64,000 bases of DNA. Origin: Bipolaris cookei (lineage: Eukaryota > Ascomycota > Dothideomycetes > Pleosporales > Pleosporaceae). The notes beneath the pieces are model-generated. The model saw only the letters and a list, made by a program, of their open reading frames with translations, ran no database searches and had not been told where the DNA came from. This document shows positions 1 through 12,091 of this stretch, in pieces. Every line of letters starts with the position of its first letter. Positions within the stretch are counted from its first letter, which is position 1. The stretch covers positions 64,984 through 128,983 of the forward strand of contig NRSV01000009.1 in NCBI GenBank assembly GCA_002286855.1. The letters run 5' to 3'. The position numbers and the translations under genes were made by a program.

Positions 1-3000
1 GTCCGAAACGCTCTTGGAAACACTTTCTGGGCTAGCTTCAGAACCTTGCGGGTCGGGGTCCTCAGTTGGCAAAGGCTCCGCGGGTGACTCACAAGTCGAG
101 CCGTCTTCTTCGATTCCAGATCGGCCCGCGTCTTCCGCGATCCCAGATTCGCCTTCTTTGGATTCGACTGTTGCTGACACCTCGGAGCCTGAGCCATCGG
201 GACCATCGGGACCATCGTCGACATCATCCTTGACTTGGTCCTCTAATGGTGCATCGGGATTGTCAGCCGTTGCATGAGCCTTTTGCTCCAAGGCGGAATC
301 TTGGGCTTTATCGTTCACATCCTGTGCAGGTTCAGAGTTGGGTGTGTCATCATCAGCCTGCGAGACATCATCGGCAGGCGGTGCAGATGAAACTTCAGAC
401 CCAGACCAGTCGTCATCTTCAGACTCAGGTTCGCTTCCCGAGTCGGACTCTGGCTCTTCTGCTATCTTCTCTTGGTGTGCTGGGATTGCGTTGGCCTTCA
501 TGTCCACTTCGGGGGGATCAGACACCTTCAGAGAAGCTTGGTGGATAGCGATCTGTTACTCATAAGCATGGACTCGCGAAGGTACGTATACTGAAGAGCC
601 TAGGAGGATGAGACGATGTTTGAAAAATCATTTTTACTTACCGCTTCGGACACCTCACTGATTGGTATATCTGGAGCAGGGCTAGTTTCGCTTTCTGCTA
701 CTACTGAATCTGCTGCTATAACATCTTGGTCGGTATGTTGCGGAGAGGAATCAGCAACGTCTGGCTCGTCAGGAGAGTCCTCAGGGAGGTCGTCTTGGAT
801 AGCGTGTTGATCACTTTGTACTTGTACGCCAGCCTCTTCTGAGGCCGAATTTGGGCTCACTTCACTAGTAGCGTGAGCCGGGGTGATTGCGCATGACTCG
901 TCCGGTGTGTCCTTGGCTATGGGAAGATTGGCAGCGGTGTCGACTGTGTCGAGTTAGTGAGTGTGTTGCCGTGGGCGTCTTGCGTGCAGCAAAACTATTG
1001 CCAGCGGTGGTTGGAGAAGGAAAGATGATGAGTGAAAAGAAGATGATGGACGGGCTTGGACAACGACGGGGATGTCGGGAGGCAAAGAACAGCCGGGCTG
1101 GCTAGCGCAAAGCAAAACCACGCATGGTGACTGTCGGCGAATGGCGCGTATGCATCGCAGCCCGACATGAGATGGACGCTTTTGGGCACGTGACGATAAG
1201 CCAAACGGCAGAATGTGTGTTGGCACTGTGGACCAAGCAAAAATTCTGGGGCGGCCAATGGCAGCTTCCCACATACAGCGCGCTAGCCCGATGCGCTGCA
1301 TGCAGGGCGCTATCGCGGAGCCGTGCATGACGGACACCAGCGGCGACAAGCAACAGGAGGTACATGCACACGACATAAAATATGTGAAAAGCAAACAGAG
1401 GGCGTTCACTTACCTATCGTCTCCCTCTCTCTCGCCTCTCCCACGTCATCAGGCTTATCTGACTCCACGGCCGCTTCGCTGGCCTCGGGAAGCATATTGC
1501 TTTGTGCCGATGCTCCCTCACCGACACCAGGGTCCAGAACAGATGTAACCTCTAGTGTGCCCACAGCATCACCGCCCGGACTGCATTCTGGTATTGCTTC
1601 TGCCTCGACACCATCGCCATCGCCCACTGCCTCTTCCTGTTCGGCCTGCTCGCCAATAACTGTCTCAGTATCTGCCTCCATTATAGGAACCTCTGCCGAT
1701 TCTGCTACAATATCAAGATCCGTGACATTTGCTTCGTGTGTGCCAGTCAACTCTTCTTGTGTCATGGCCTCTGGCTCTGGGATTGTCTTGTCCACAATGG
1801 GTATATCTTTGGCGGCAATAGACTCTGTGACCTCGTCCGTGCAACCCGTGCTGTCTTCCTGGAATGCAAACACGTCCACAGTTCCGGCCGGCTGCTGTGT
1901 TTCTAAATTCTCCGTGTCTTCACCCTTTGACTCAATCGAGCTCATGCCAGTACTAGGGTCATCACCGTCATAATGTTCAGATGCGTCCGTCTCAATCGCA
2001 TCACATTGTGACGAAGCGTCATCCTGTTCCCAGTCGGAAATTTCTTGTTCAGATCCCTCGCCATTCGAATCTCCATCGGCAATCCAATCACTACCAGATG
2101 CATCATCGTCGTCTGAACTTTCCTCAATAGGTATAGAGTCATCTTCTTCTTCTGCTGCAGCTATGGTATCGTGGGCGTCAGCGTCTTCGCTTGTATCTTC
2201 GATGGTCGGGGCATCAGCAGGCGAGGACGTATCGACAGTGTCTTGAAGAGCGGGAGGTTCGGAAGGTTGAGATTCAGCTACTATATATCAACATCTGGAC
2301 AAGATGTGCATTCTATTTGGTGACGCAATTCTCCGCAAAGTGTAGGACGCATGCTTACCTACTGCATCCTTGCTCGCCTCTTCAGACCGCAAATCCATTT
2401 CCGCTTCATTTTCCTCAGTTGAGCATTGGGCTACAGGTGCAGCTTCACTTTCGCTTTCTGCCGTAGGATCCGCGACACTAGTCTTTTCTTCTTCTGTTAC
2501 GGGAGAGGCTTCGGCGGCAGGGATTTCCTTGGCCTCCTCAACAGTGGAAGCCTCTTCAGTAACGGGGGATTCTTCAGTGGGCGCTTCCTCAATCACGGTT
2601 GAAGGATCTATCTCCTCCACTGCGGAAGCCTCTTCAGTACCGAGAGCTTCCTTGATGACAGGAGCTTCCTCAGGGACAGCAGCATTTTCGGTAGCAAGGA
2701 CATCCTCCGTGGCCGAAGTGTCCTCACTAGGAGGAATTTCCTCAGTTGCGGGGGCCTCCTGAGGGACAGGAGACTCCTCAGGAGCAGGAGTCTCTTCAAT
2801 GGTTAAATTGTCCTCTGTAGCTAAGGTTTCTTCGACAGAAGCAACTTCTTCGGCAGGAGGAACTTCTTCGGCAGGAGGAGTGTCCTCGGCTGGAGTTTCC
2901 TGAACAACAGGGGCTTCAGTGGCAGGTGCATCTTCCGTAGCAGGCGCTTCTTCAACAGCAGGAGTCTCTTCAGTGGCTGAGGTTTCCTCAGCGGTGGGGA

Positions 3001-6000
3001 CTTCTGCAACTAGAGCTTCAGCGACGGGAACCTCTTCCGCGGCTAGAGTCTTCTCAGTAATAGGAGCTTCTTCAGCAGCAGAGACCTCTTCAACAGTAAG
3101 AATCTCTGCAGCAGCAGGAGTCTCTTTGGTGGTTGAAGTTTCCTCAGTAAGAGGGGCTTCTTCGGTGACGGGAGTCTCTTCAGTAGTGGTGGCTTCTTTG
3201 GTGGCTACAACTGCGGTGGCTGAAGTATCCTCAGTAACAGGAGCTTCTTCAACAATAGGCGCCTCTTCGGCGACAGGGACCTCTTCAATGGCTGTGATCT
3301 CCTCGGTTGTAGGAGCTTCAACAGCAGCAGAGGCTTCAGCAGCTGGGACTTCAGCGGCGGGAGCTTCAGCGGCAGGGGCTTCAGCGGCAGGGACTTCCTC
3401 GACAGCTGCGGCTACTTCAACGGGAGCCTCTTCAGTGGCTGGAGTCTCCTCGGTAACAGGCACTTCAGTAACAGTGGCTTCTTCAATAGTGGGCGCCTCT
3501 TCAACAGCAGCTACTTCTTCCGTAACAGTAGCCTCTTCAACAACTGGAGCCTCTTCAACAACTGGAGCCTCTTCAACAACTGGAGCCTCTTCAACAACTG
3601 GAACCTCTGCAACAACTGGGGCTTCTTCAGTGGTCGAGGCCTCCTTAACAGCATTAACAGCAGCAGCAGTAGTAACAGCAGCGGCAGCGGCAGTAACAGC
3701 AGCGGCAGCGGCAGTAGCGGCAGTAGCAGCAGTAGCGGCGGCAGCGGCAGCGGCAGTAGCAGCAGCGGCAATAGCAGCATTAGCAGCAGCCGCTTCGGCC
3801 GAAGCATCTTGAACAGAAACCCCTTCAACAACGGGGGCTGCTTCAACAGGACCCTCTTGAATAGCCAGAACCTCCTCGGTGGCAGGGGCTACTTCGACAG
3901 CTGAAGCCTCTTCAGTAGCGGGAGCGTCTTCAGTAAGGGCTTCACTGACAGGATTTTCTTCACTTAGAGGTTTCTCTTCAGCGGCAGGTACTTCTTCTGT
4001 CACAGTCTGAGGGGTTGTTTCCTCTTCTGCAGGTGCCTCGACAGGAGCAGCGGTTTCTTCAGTAGCAGAAACATCTTCAGTCACGGGAGTCTCATCAACA
4101 GCAGGCACCTCTTCTGGGGCTGGCGCCTCTTCTGAAGCAGCCGCATCCGCTGGGGCAACTGGTGACTCCTCTACAGCTGGTGCTGGTTCCTCTGCAGGTG
4201 CCTCTTCAGCAGTGGCGACAGGAGTGTCTTCAACAGCCGGCGCTTCTTCATTGGCAGATGTCACGTCAGTGGCAGAGCTCTCTTCAACCGCAGGAGGTGC
4301 ATCCCCTGATGAAAGTTCTTCTTCAGTGACAGTCTTTTCTTCAGCAGCAAGTTGTTCTTCAACGGCAACAGCAGCCTCTTCAGGGGCTGCTAGTGTTGCG
4401 TCTGCCTCATCACCAGCGGTAGCGTCTTCGGCAGGCTTTGCCTCTTCGACCGCGGCCTCTTGTGGTTCAGGTGGTACCTCGACGGCGATCTCAGCTTCAG
4501 GCTCAGCAGCAACAGTCTCGGCCGCAGGAGTTTGATCTGGATCTGCGACTGGGTCTGGGGCTGGCTCTATTACGGGCTCTGTTGCTGCGGGCTCTGTTGC
4601 TGCGGGCTCTACCACTAGCTCCGGTGCTGGCTCTACCACTAGCTCCGGTGCTGGCTCGAGCATCGGTTCCGGTGCTGGCTCCGGCGTTGGTTCCGGTGCC
4701 GGCTCGGAAGCGGGCTCACTAGTTACTTCAGCATCTTCGCTGGGCGATTCACTGACTTCTGTCGATGGTTCTGGCACCTGATTTTCGTCTTTGTCTGCAG
4801 CTTCGGTCGCCGACTCGTCTGGTGGTGGCACGGCTTCAGCGACGACAGATTCAGCTGGCACTGATTCTGGGGCTTCAGCAAGAGGCGCAGATTCGCTGGC
4901 ATCAGGGGTAGGGGCAGCGGGTTCGTCTGATTGTGGTGGCTCCTCGGGTGAGGGTTCTTGGGCTTCTGCAGGGGGTGCTGCCGGTGCTGGTTCGCTTTCG
5001 ATAACAGACTCTTCTGCGGTGGGCGGTGTCTCTACAGGGGCAGGGGCTTCTTCTATCGGTTGAGGAGGTGGTGGAGGTGGTGGTAGTGGGGTAGGTTCGC
5101 TGACAATCGATCGCGCAACATCTTCCGCTGTCTCCTCGACGATGACGCTCTCAGAAATATCAGATGCAGGAGCAGATGGTACATAGATTGTCCCAACATC
5201 ACTCGAAGGCGGACTAGCATCCTTGCCTCCTTTCTTGCTTCTGGACCTTTCATCCTTGCTGGGTTTAAGCTTCTCAGACGACGAGGAAGAGAGGAGTGAG
5301 CTCCTTCTGCGCCTCCTAATGAAGCCTTCTGGAGAAATGATTTTCCTTTTTTCCTCTTTTGGCGGGGGTGAGGGAGGAGTCGTCGATGACTTTTTCAGAC
5401 GAACGAATGCGGTAGCTTTGACTCTAGTAAACCCAATTGGCTTCTTCTTCTTACCATCATCTGCAGCGTCTGGGTCTTTTGTGTCAGAGGTGAAATGGAC
5501 AAACTTAGTTGTTGGAGATTTGGGGGGCTCTTGAGCGGCCTGCTCGGACTCACCACTCTTCTCACTCTCCACAACTGATGTCGTAGGTGATGGGCCCACG
5601 GGTGCTGGTGCTGGTGCTGGTGCTGGTGCTGGTGCTGGTGCTGGTGCTGGTGCTGGTGCTTGTGGAGGTGGTGGAGGACTTGAATATTCCACAGGGGGTG
5701 CCGGTGCTGGCGCTGGCGCTGGTGGGCTTCGGTGAACCACGATAGGGGCAACATCTATTGGTGCTGGTGGAGGCGGCGGTAGCCCTGGAGGTTCATCTTT
5801 GACATATTTAGCTACAACCTCTCCTGTCACATCGCCACTCTTACTACCTTGAAGAACAGGTTCCTGGGCTGATGAATTTTCAGGGGTAGTCCCCTCGGGA
5901 GTTGCCTCTATAGTAGCATCTGGTGTTGCTGCAGGTGGATCCAGTGGTGCAGCTGGGGAATCTCCTGCATCTATAGTTGTCAATTGGTTCTGCTGATCAT

Positions 6001-6268
6001 TATTATTCTTGTTCTCCTCACCTGCCCCTTGCCTAGCAATCGAATAAGACAATGTCGGGGGTGGCACTACACGGCGAAGAAGGATTGGTGGTTGTGGTGC
6101 ACTTGGTGTAGCATAATAGCTGTGCGCTTGCGGTATATTTGGTGTGGCGTAATAGCCCTGTGGTTGTGGTGCACTTGGTGTGGCGTAAATGTTCTGCACA
6201 GTGTTTGGTGTAGAGTTACCGTATGGGTCCTCCCATTTTGAAATCGAAACCTGTTGGAATTGACGCAT
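1..6268 (-). CDS. Giant acidic Pro/Ala/Glu-rich repeat protein, 3' end cut by window edge
   Basis: Function is not recognised. Exons read complement(join(1..552, 642..943, 1414..2277, 2359..6268)); splice sites and phase agree at every join, giving at least 1876 residues with no stop before the edge. The N-terminus carries YATPSAPQP-type repeats, then a (AP)n stretch, a basic patch with RRRRRSS that could be a nuclear signal, then over 1000 residues of degenerate E-E-x-P/x-V units, a polyalanine block near nt 3650-3800, and a serine/aspartate/glutamate-rich C-terminal half. There are almost no cysteines, no signal peptide, no transmembrane segment and no recognisable catalytic domain, so it is probably largely disordered. 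I chose ATG 6268 as the first Met of the open frame; upstream DNA is non-coding. Repeat instability could make its length strain-variable (inference). The intron at 944-1413 is unusually long for this window. Confidence 0.75.
3530..3605. repeat. 18-bp coding minisatellite
   Basis: About four near-identical 18-bp units sit in the giant minus-strand gene and encode E-E-A-P-V-V repeats. They are embedded in a longer field of more diverged copies of the same unit. Confidence 0.85.
3650..3800. repeat. GCA/GCT-type triplet field encoding polyalanine
   Basis: An imperfect trinucleotide tract of GCA, GCG and GTA triplets (read on the plus strand) encodes a long Ala/Thr/Val run in the minus-strand protein. 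Confidence 0.8.
5601..5660. repeat. Ten tandem copies of hexamer GGTGCT
   Basis: Ten perfect head-to-tail copies of a 6-bp unit encode ten Ala-Pro dipeptides in the giant protein. It is a candidate length-polymorphic locus. Confidence 0.9.
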
Positions 6269-7783
6269 GATGGGTCAGACAAATAGACACAGAGTGATGG
6301 TGTTTTTGAGGTCCGAGGATATGACAAGTGGTGCTACGTGCTAGTATATCTGACGTTTCCGTCGTTCCATTGCAGGCAATACTCAACAAAGGGATATGCA
6401 ATGGGAACACACAACGTGGGGTGTAAAGATTGAGTGCGGAGAGGCGAATAAGAGATGGTGTCAGTCTAGGGGAAGTGCGGGTGGTGGATGAGCTATGTGC
6501 GTGGCTTCAATGGGCCAAAGCTGCGACGGTACACCTCGACCAGGCGGAGGAGAATTGCAGGACAGCTGTCACAAGACACGATGCGAGAGATCGCAAGAAG
6601 AAATCTCGCGCAGTGTGCGTGCAATAGTTCGGCAAGCCTTGGGCGGTACTCCCAACTGCTCCCGCAGGCCTCACGGAGGGATGGCGAGCTTGGCCTGTAG
6701 GTCTCATTGGGCCACGTAGGGAATCACAGTTCGTTCAAAGAGAGAAGATTGGGAGACCGGAGGGTGGGCTCGGGCATCCGCAGTGATTCCGCCATTGGTC
6801 CGATGTAGGGTTCTAGGTGCAGCATGTGTCGCGAGCGATGGAGCGCGATGTAGCGTTGGTAGTCACTCTCCAGCGGCCAGAATCACGGCCACCGGAAAGC
6901 ATGGGCGCGCGGGATAACGTCAGTCAACAAGGTGCACCCCGTATGAAAGCCTCGTCTGCCGACGAACCAAAACAGATGCCGATGCAGGGGGCAATGTGGA
7001 GAGACCTGGCGACAATAGCAAAAATGAGAGGGTAGATGAGGTTGAGTGACGTGGCGAGGGGCCGGGGAGCAGGGAGTGCGCCACTAAGCGGCCGATTAGG
7101 TCGAGCCGACCCGACCGTCTCTGACTTCCATGGCCTTCTCTGCGACGTGGGACAATGAGAAGAGGGAGACGACCATGTGACCCACCCTCGAAGCCCCTGG
7201 ATGTATACTCTACGTACTGCTGTGTACTTACAGCGAAGCAGTTGAACTGCAGTCGACTGGGCATCTTTGCGTGCCCATTGACGCCGCCCAAGCTCTAGCC
7301 ATCTCGATCGTGATGCAATGTCCAGTCTTCCCCAGACCCCTCTATCTATTGCCATGAGCAGTATTGACATGCATGGCGTCATCGGTTGCGCGATTATCCA
7401 GCGGCTATCGAGGTTGGAAAAAGAGGAGAATATAGAGTGAGCGAGGAGAAGCCAATGCCGCGGGCGAATCTGATGCTTGTACGTGTTCGCAGCTCAATGC
7501 TTCGTGCGACCATGGGAATAGATTGGAAGGCGACATGTGCTGTGTAAGCAAGAGATTGTCATCTTTACAGTAGAGTAATGCATGTCGTCCAAAAAGGTGG
7601 GGGGAAGATATGAACATTCCTCACGTGATGGCTTTATCTATGGACATGCACCAAGTGTGCTAGCAGTAAGCCTTAGAACTCAACATGACCAGTTGGTGCA
7701 ACGATTATCAGAAAGGGAAACCAAGACGACTTTGTGTAAACCTTAATTACTATCTACAAGCGCCTGTGCTGCCCGAAAAAAAC
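6269..7783. other. Intergenic, promoter side of the giant gene
   Basis: Only short overlapping ORFs on both strands with no recognisable protein features. It should contain the minus-strand promoter of the giant repeat gene. No RNA gene or repeat was seen. Confidence 0.5.
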
Positions 7784-8779
7784 CTACGCACAACTTGAGA
7801 CCACGTTGTCATACCGGCTAGCAGTAATACCCTCCCTATCGTGCTGTGTAGTCATCTTCATCCTCTTGTTCCTTCTCTCTCCCTCTAGAATATCTTCCGC
7901 CGTGTTCATACTCTTGGTTCCCCTGTCCATTTCTGGTTTCCTTTCATTTTCCTTCTTCTCCACCACAAATGGGATAATGCCTGTTTTGTCCATCCATGCC
8001 TTACTTTCCTGCGCAGCTTTCCTGCAGCGTAAGCACTTGTCTCTGTTGCCCACATGATCCTTCCCCGGCCTACACCTTAGTACAAGGTGCACATCCGAGC
8101 AAGTCCAAGTATTAGCGCCAAATGTTGCCAAAGTATTCATGTCTATGCTTGGGGGAGAGTTTGAAGGAGGAGTGAGAGTGATGGGAGGAATGTCTTGATT
8201 TGTGTTCAGTTTTTGAAGTATGATTGCGTTGGGCGTTCCATCACCATAAAAATTATCATCACGATTTGAACTTGTCTCGGCTCGTTCTCGCAAGCCGATG
8301 TTGTGAAGCACGTTGGCGGCTTTGGCCCATGTGGAATCAACTTCTGGGTGACTACGTAATATCTCGGTGATGCTGAATGTGAGTAGGCTTCTTGCCTGTC
8401 CCCAACTGTTTGTATTGTCTAAATAATGGCCTTGCGGCAGTGGTGAAGGGGAATCTGGTGGGACTCCGCAGGATGCTTCAAAAAACTTTGCTTGACATTT
8501 CCTCTTGCGTCCGCCGCGTTCCTCTTCAGGGGAAAAGATAGCTTCCACCCTTGGTGATCGCTGAGAAAGGATTTGAAAGACACGAAAGGGTAGCATTGAG
8601 TGTGGAGTTATAGATTCAGAAGCGTGAAGGAAATTGTGATGGCTAGCTATGACTGTCTGAAGCGGATGATGGATGGCTACAGATTTAGAAGTACAAGGGA
8701 GAAGGATATATATGAATTCCCAAGCAGTTACCCGATAGTGTACCGTTTCTGGCTTTGGGATTTGGTGCTGAATGTTCAT
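7784..8779 (-). CDS. Hypothetical 331-aa protein
   Basis: Single-exon frame, not recognised. The middle carries a basic KRKCQAK patch, and the C-terminal third a second basic patch (RRNKRMK), which could be nuclear signals. A cysteine-bearing segment at about residues 230-255 ends in CLRCRKA and is reminiscent of a small metal site, but the spacing matches no family I know. There is no signal peptide. The stretch around LLTFSITEILRSHPEVDSTW looks helical. ATG 8779 is the first Met, and an intron-split N-terminus cannot be excluded. It lies just beside a solo LTR. Codon use is less biased than in the clear genes, so it may be a lineage-specific or decaying gene. Confidence 0.5.
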   Translation of the reverse strand: MNIQHQIPKPETVHYRVTAWEFIYILLPCTSKSVAIHHPLQTVIASHHNFLHASESITPHSMLPFRVFQILSQRSPRVEAIFSPEEERGGRKRKCQAKFFEASCGVPPDSPSPLPQGHYLDNTNSWGQARSLLTFSITEILRSHPEVDSTWAKAANVLHNIGLRERAETSSNRDDNFYGDGTPNAIILQKLNTNQDIPPITLTPPSNSPPSIDMNTLATFGANTWTCSDVHLVLRCRPGKDHVGNRDKCLRCRKAAQESKAWMDKTGIIPFVVEKKENERKPEMDRGTKSMNTAEDILEGERRNKRMKMTTQHDREGITASRYDNVVSSCA

Positions 8780-8943
8780 GAATCAGTAATTCTGTACTGC
8801 AGCAAAGTATGGTTTGCACTATGAGCGATCAAGCATTGCAAAGCCCTCTAACGCCATTAGCGGACCCAGGTTAGGGCAATGAGTCAAGCAAGATCTATCA
8901 ATCCCACTTCAAGTAGAATTGCAAACACATGAGATATGATTGG

Positions 8944-8948
8944 AGGGG
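8944..8948. repeat. Target-site duplication, left copy
   Basis: AGGGG, identical to 9204-9208 across the solo LTR. Confidence 0.85.
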
Positions 8949-9203
8949 TGTTGGGACATATGTTGGAATCGAGCTGACGACACCAGTCTTACCTCGGTCT
9001 TGCTACGGGCATACAAGTCCCAGCAAGAGCATACGCGTCTTAGCAGGGGAACACACGTTTCAGCAGCTGCAGCCTTGCCTGCTACTGCTGAGTATATAGC
9101 TACGTCGATAGCCTAGTAGTTAGTCGAATCAGTCAAGTCTTCTTCTTCCCGTTTCATGCTACTGCAGTTGTTTGACTCAATTAAGGCCTTTGCCGTACCA
9201 ACA
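8949..9203. mobile_element. Solo LTR of an LTR retrotransposon
   Basis: This 255-bp segment begins TGTTGG and ends CCAACA, the canonical TG...CA inverted termini. It is flanked by perfect 5-bp direct repeats AGGGG at 8944-8948 and 9204-9208, the target-site duplication expected of integrase-mediated insertion. A TATATA motif at 9093-9098 could be the LTR promoter. No internal coding region is present, so the element was probably removed by LTR-LTR recombination. Family is unassigned; Copia-like is a guess from the small LTR size. Confidence 0.88.
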
Positions 9204-9208
9204 AGGGG
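9204..9208. repeat. Target-site duplication, right copy
   Basis: AGGGG, identical to 8944-8948 across the solo LTR. Confidence 0.85.
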
Positions 9209-9387
9209 GTTGTACAAATATACTGCTATAGGAGTTCTCTTCTCAGTTATACTTATAATAAAGCAATATAGGTAACGATTAGTTTTAATAAATCATTCGT
9301 TGGTAGATAGTGGCTAGATTTAAATATCTTCATGCTCATAAATCATCACTTATATCCTTACAGATACTGCCTCATTCGGTGCCATAC

Positions 9388-10590
9388 TTACAGCACCACC
9401 CAATCGACAGCTACCAACCACTTCTCTTGGCCAACATCAATGTCCCACGTGGGTGCTCGTACACCAATCATGCTTCCAGTATTGACTTTGACGCCTCCTG
9501 AACCTCTCACACTGCCCTGACCAACAAGGAGAATGCTTGTATTGGTATTTTGGCCGGAAATACTGGATACCCCTGAAGAAATATATATGCCTGGCTCTGT
9601 TTGGCCCCTCGCAAACACAACACTACCGGCATAGCATTCTAGTTCCTGTGTCTCATGCTCATTCGCTCCGCCTTTGGACAAGCAACTAATCTTCACCCGT
9701 ACCCTGACACCGTCGTCCTTGTCGCGTCCCCAAGCCCCGCTACTCCTTTCCTGCGCTGCAAATCCCGTATTCGCCACCTCGATAACCCAGACAGAAACCG
9801 TGGACGCAAGACCGCCAGGAACGTACTTTGCATGCTTGCGGGATGGGGAGAAGAGTTCCGGTGGTGGCCTAGAAGCCTTAGGAGGAGAATTCGGTGATTC
9901 AGGGAGAATGAAATGAGGACGACTTGAAGATGCTAAAGGTTTGACCGCGACGGACGCGATGCTTGGGAACGGTGCAGGGGTGCGGGGTGGTGCTACCTTG
10001 AAACGGTGCGTTGTTGAGGGCTCTAGTGGCTGCAAGGACGGAGAAGTGGGTGACGACCTGCGTCGCCGTTTGGTTCGTGTCACTGGTTCAAAGAGCATTT
10101 CGTCATCCTCTTCGTTTTGCTCATATTGCTTGAGTTGATCGGACGGCATATCCTGGTCTTGGACGGAGGATATGACGCCAGAGGCATAGTCATCTTCTTT
10201 GGCATCTTGTGGGTTTGATTGCGATGACTCCTCTATGCTTTCCACCCGTTCGAGCTTTCTGCATGGTCTTGATAGCGGCGTGTGCTGTAATTGTGCATCA
10301 TCATATGGCTTGGCGTCTGCTTCGCTGACCTTTGCAGTTTCTGTGGCAGGGTTCTTTTGTAGCGGCGCAACAACAAAGCGCTTCGCAGGCGCCAACCTTT
10401 TGAACTGTAATCCTGCAGATCCTGCAGACGTAGGTGTTCTTTCAGAAGCGGATGGCGGAATTGCAGTAGCATTGCGCAGGCTCGAATGTGGTCTAGTCGG
10501 CTTTTGCGCTGAATGTGGATTTGGAGCTAGGAATCGGTGCGGTGAAGGTGTATGTGTCGGCATCTCGACAGCGACATTGGAAAACAACAA
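9388..10590 (-). CDS. Conserved-looking 400-aa protein, probably nuclear
   Basis: Single-exon frame. The first ~260 residues are low-complexity (Pro/Ser/Thr), with an acidic stretch and a basic TKRRRRS cluster typical of a nuclear signal. The last ~140 residues start near KYVPGGLASTV and look like a compact beta-rich domain (alternating hydrophobics, VRVRVKISCL, GSVVFARGQ). An OB-fold-like module is possible but is only inference. There is no signal peptide or membrane segment. ATG 10590 is the first Met; ATG 10563 nine codons in (MPTHTPSPHRF) is an equally good start. It is divergent from the C2 protein gene at 12092, separated by 1.5 kb. No confident family name. Confidence 0.7.
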   Translation of the reverse strand: MLFSNVAVEMPTHTPSPHRFLAPNPHSAQKPTRPHSSLRNATAIPPSASERTPTSAGSAGLQFKRLAPAKRFVVAPLQKNPATETAKVSEADAKPYDDAQLQHTPLSRPCRKLERVESIEESSQSNPQDAKEDDYASGVISSVQDQDMPSDQLKQYEQNEEDDEMLFEPVTRTKRRRRSSPTSPSLQPLEPSTTHRFKVAPPRTPAPFPSIASVAVKPLASSSRPHFILPESPNSPPKASRPPPELFSPSRKHAKYVPGGLASTVSVWVIEVANTGFAAQERSSGAWGRDKDDGVRVRVKISCLSKGGANEHETQELECYAGSVVFARGQTEPGIYISSGVSSISGQNTNTSILLVGQGSVRGSGGVKVNTGSMIGVRAPTWDIDVGQEKWLVAVDWVVL

Positions 10591-12091
10591 AACTTTGACT
10601 GCTCTGGTACAGATGCGTGGCTGTTGTGCGCCGCGATTGAAAGCTTGATAGGTGGCGAGGGTTGTAGTGTGTGCAGGGAAGTCGCGAAACGCGGGGACGC
10701 GCTGTCACGGGAACAGGCACACTATGCCATTTTCGTCCCAAAGTAGTATGTAATTACTGGTGATCTGTGTGCGCCAAAACAAAAACACGCAACGTCCGCG
10801 GCAATGAATTGCTGAGGCCCAACATAGTGGACTGGGTTGCGCTTAGAGATCGCCAAGGCATTCACATTCAAGTCGCCTTGAGATTGTCCGGTAGCAATTT
10901 CGGCGGCGCGTAATGGCACGTACACAATCGACGACATCACTCTTGACATGTGACGAATAGGCGACTCGGTAATGTGCATGTAGCCGCGCTCTGACAATAC
11001 GTATGTATGTACCAGCCATCTCCTAGGACCGTATTTGAGGACGCCCCGAGGAGTGGAGTGATCTCATAGCCCGATTGGCGGGCGGGAGATCAACGGTATC
11101 CCTGGATTTGACTCTGTCCCCGTAGAAACCAGCCGCACCATGGCCTCGACAATCAAGATAGCTTGGCCGAGCTGCGGCCAGACTTGAGGGAATTGCACCG
11201 CACCAAAACGACCGAGGCCTCTTTCAGCGCAGAGAGTAACGCCGATATACAAATACTTGGAACGGATAACAGGGCATGGGTGGGCGTGACCTACCGCATG
11301 CGGTGAGAAGCATGGCACGGCACAGGATACAAGAGGGGTGAGGCGAAGGCGAAGGCGAAGGAAGCAGTGAGACGAACGGGCAGAAGGATGCGATACGAGG
11401 GTGTGCGTACCACTGCGAGCTGGGTGCAGAGGCCTGATATGCCGGGCGTTCTATATTCGCGGTCGCTTGGGACGAGGAGGGGCGCAGATATGGTGTGACG
11501 GACAATCGCGAACCAGCCACGGCATTTTGGGCAGCCAAAACGAGCATTTGCAATAGCGCGGCAGAGCGTTCGCAGGTCAAAACAAGGCTAAAGAAGAAAC
11601 CTGATAGAGCTGCAAGGTACGCCCCCTAGTGATCTGACGGGGAAGATGACAAAGTGGACGGTGGGCGCAGCAGGTGGCCCGGTGATTGGCGTGGAGAGCT
11701 TGGGGCTAAGCCGTAGCGGAGCTGAGAGAGGCTGGACACTCCCAGCCACAGCATGCGTAACATCGATTAGGACAACTCCAGTTCTGCCCTACTGCCCTAC
11801 GCGTCGCCATTCTTGACCCACGTCCTCTGCCGCTACACCGTCACTCTTTTGCTTTTGCACTCGTAGCCACCCGCAGTCACTCGCAGCCCGCTCATTTTGC
11901 TCCTCCGCCCTCTATTCTGCTCTGCTCTACCCGCCTGCAATTGCAGCGCATGTCCTCTTCCGTAGTTCCCCTACTACTACTACGCTGCCCAGGCGGCCTC
12001 ACCACTCGTTGCTTCCATTCCCGCTCGACGCGCCTCCCTTCCTTCCCCAACACAATATAGGCACACCACCAACAACAAAAACAGCCTCATC
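10591..12091. promoter_or_regulatory. Divergent intergenic region between 400-aa gene and C2 gene
   Basis: 1.5 kb separates two divergent starts. The last ~250 bp before 12092 are pyrimidine-rich (many CT/CTC runs), typical of a fungal 5' leader. Short ORFs on either strand look spurious. Confidence 0.5.

Noticed and set aside
2919..3812. 297-aa plus-strand ORF rich in Ala, Ser, Thr and Val
   Set aside because: Mirror of the repeat field in the giant minus-strand gene; composition simply reflects the complementary repeats.
4212..5063. Plus-strand Ser/Gly/Ala-rich ORFs
   Set aside because: Antisense shadows of the giant gene with no start context or conserved motif.
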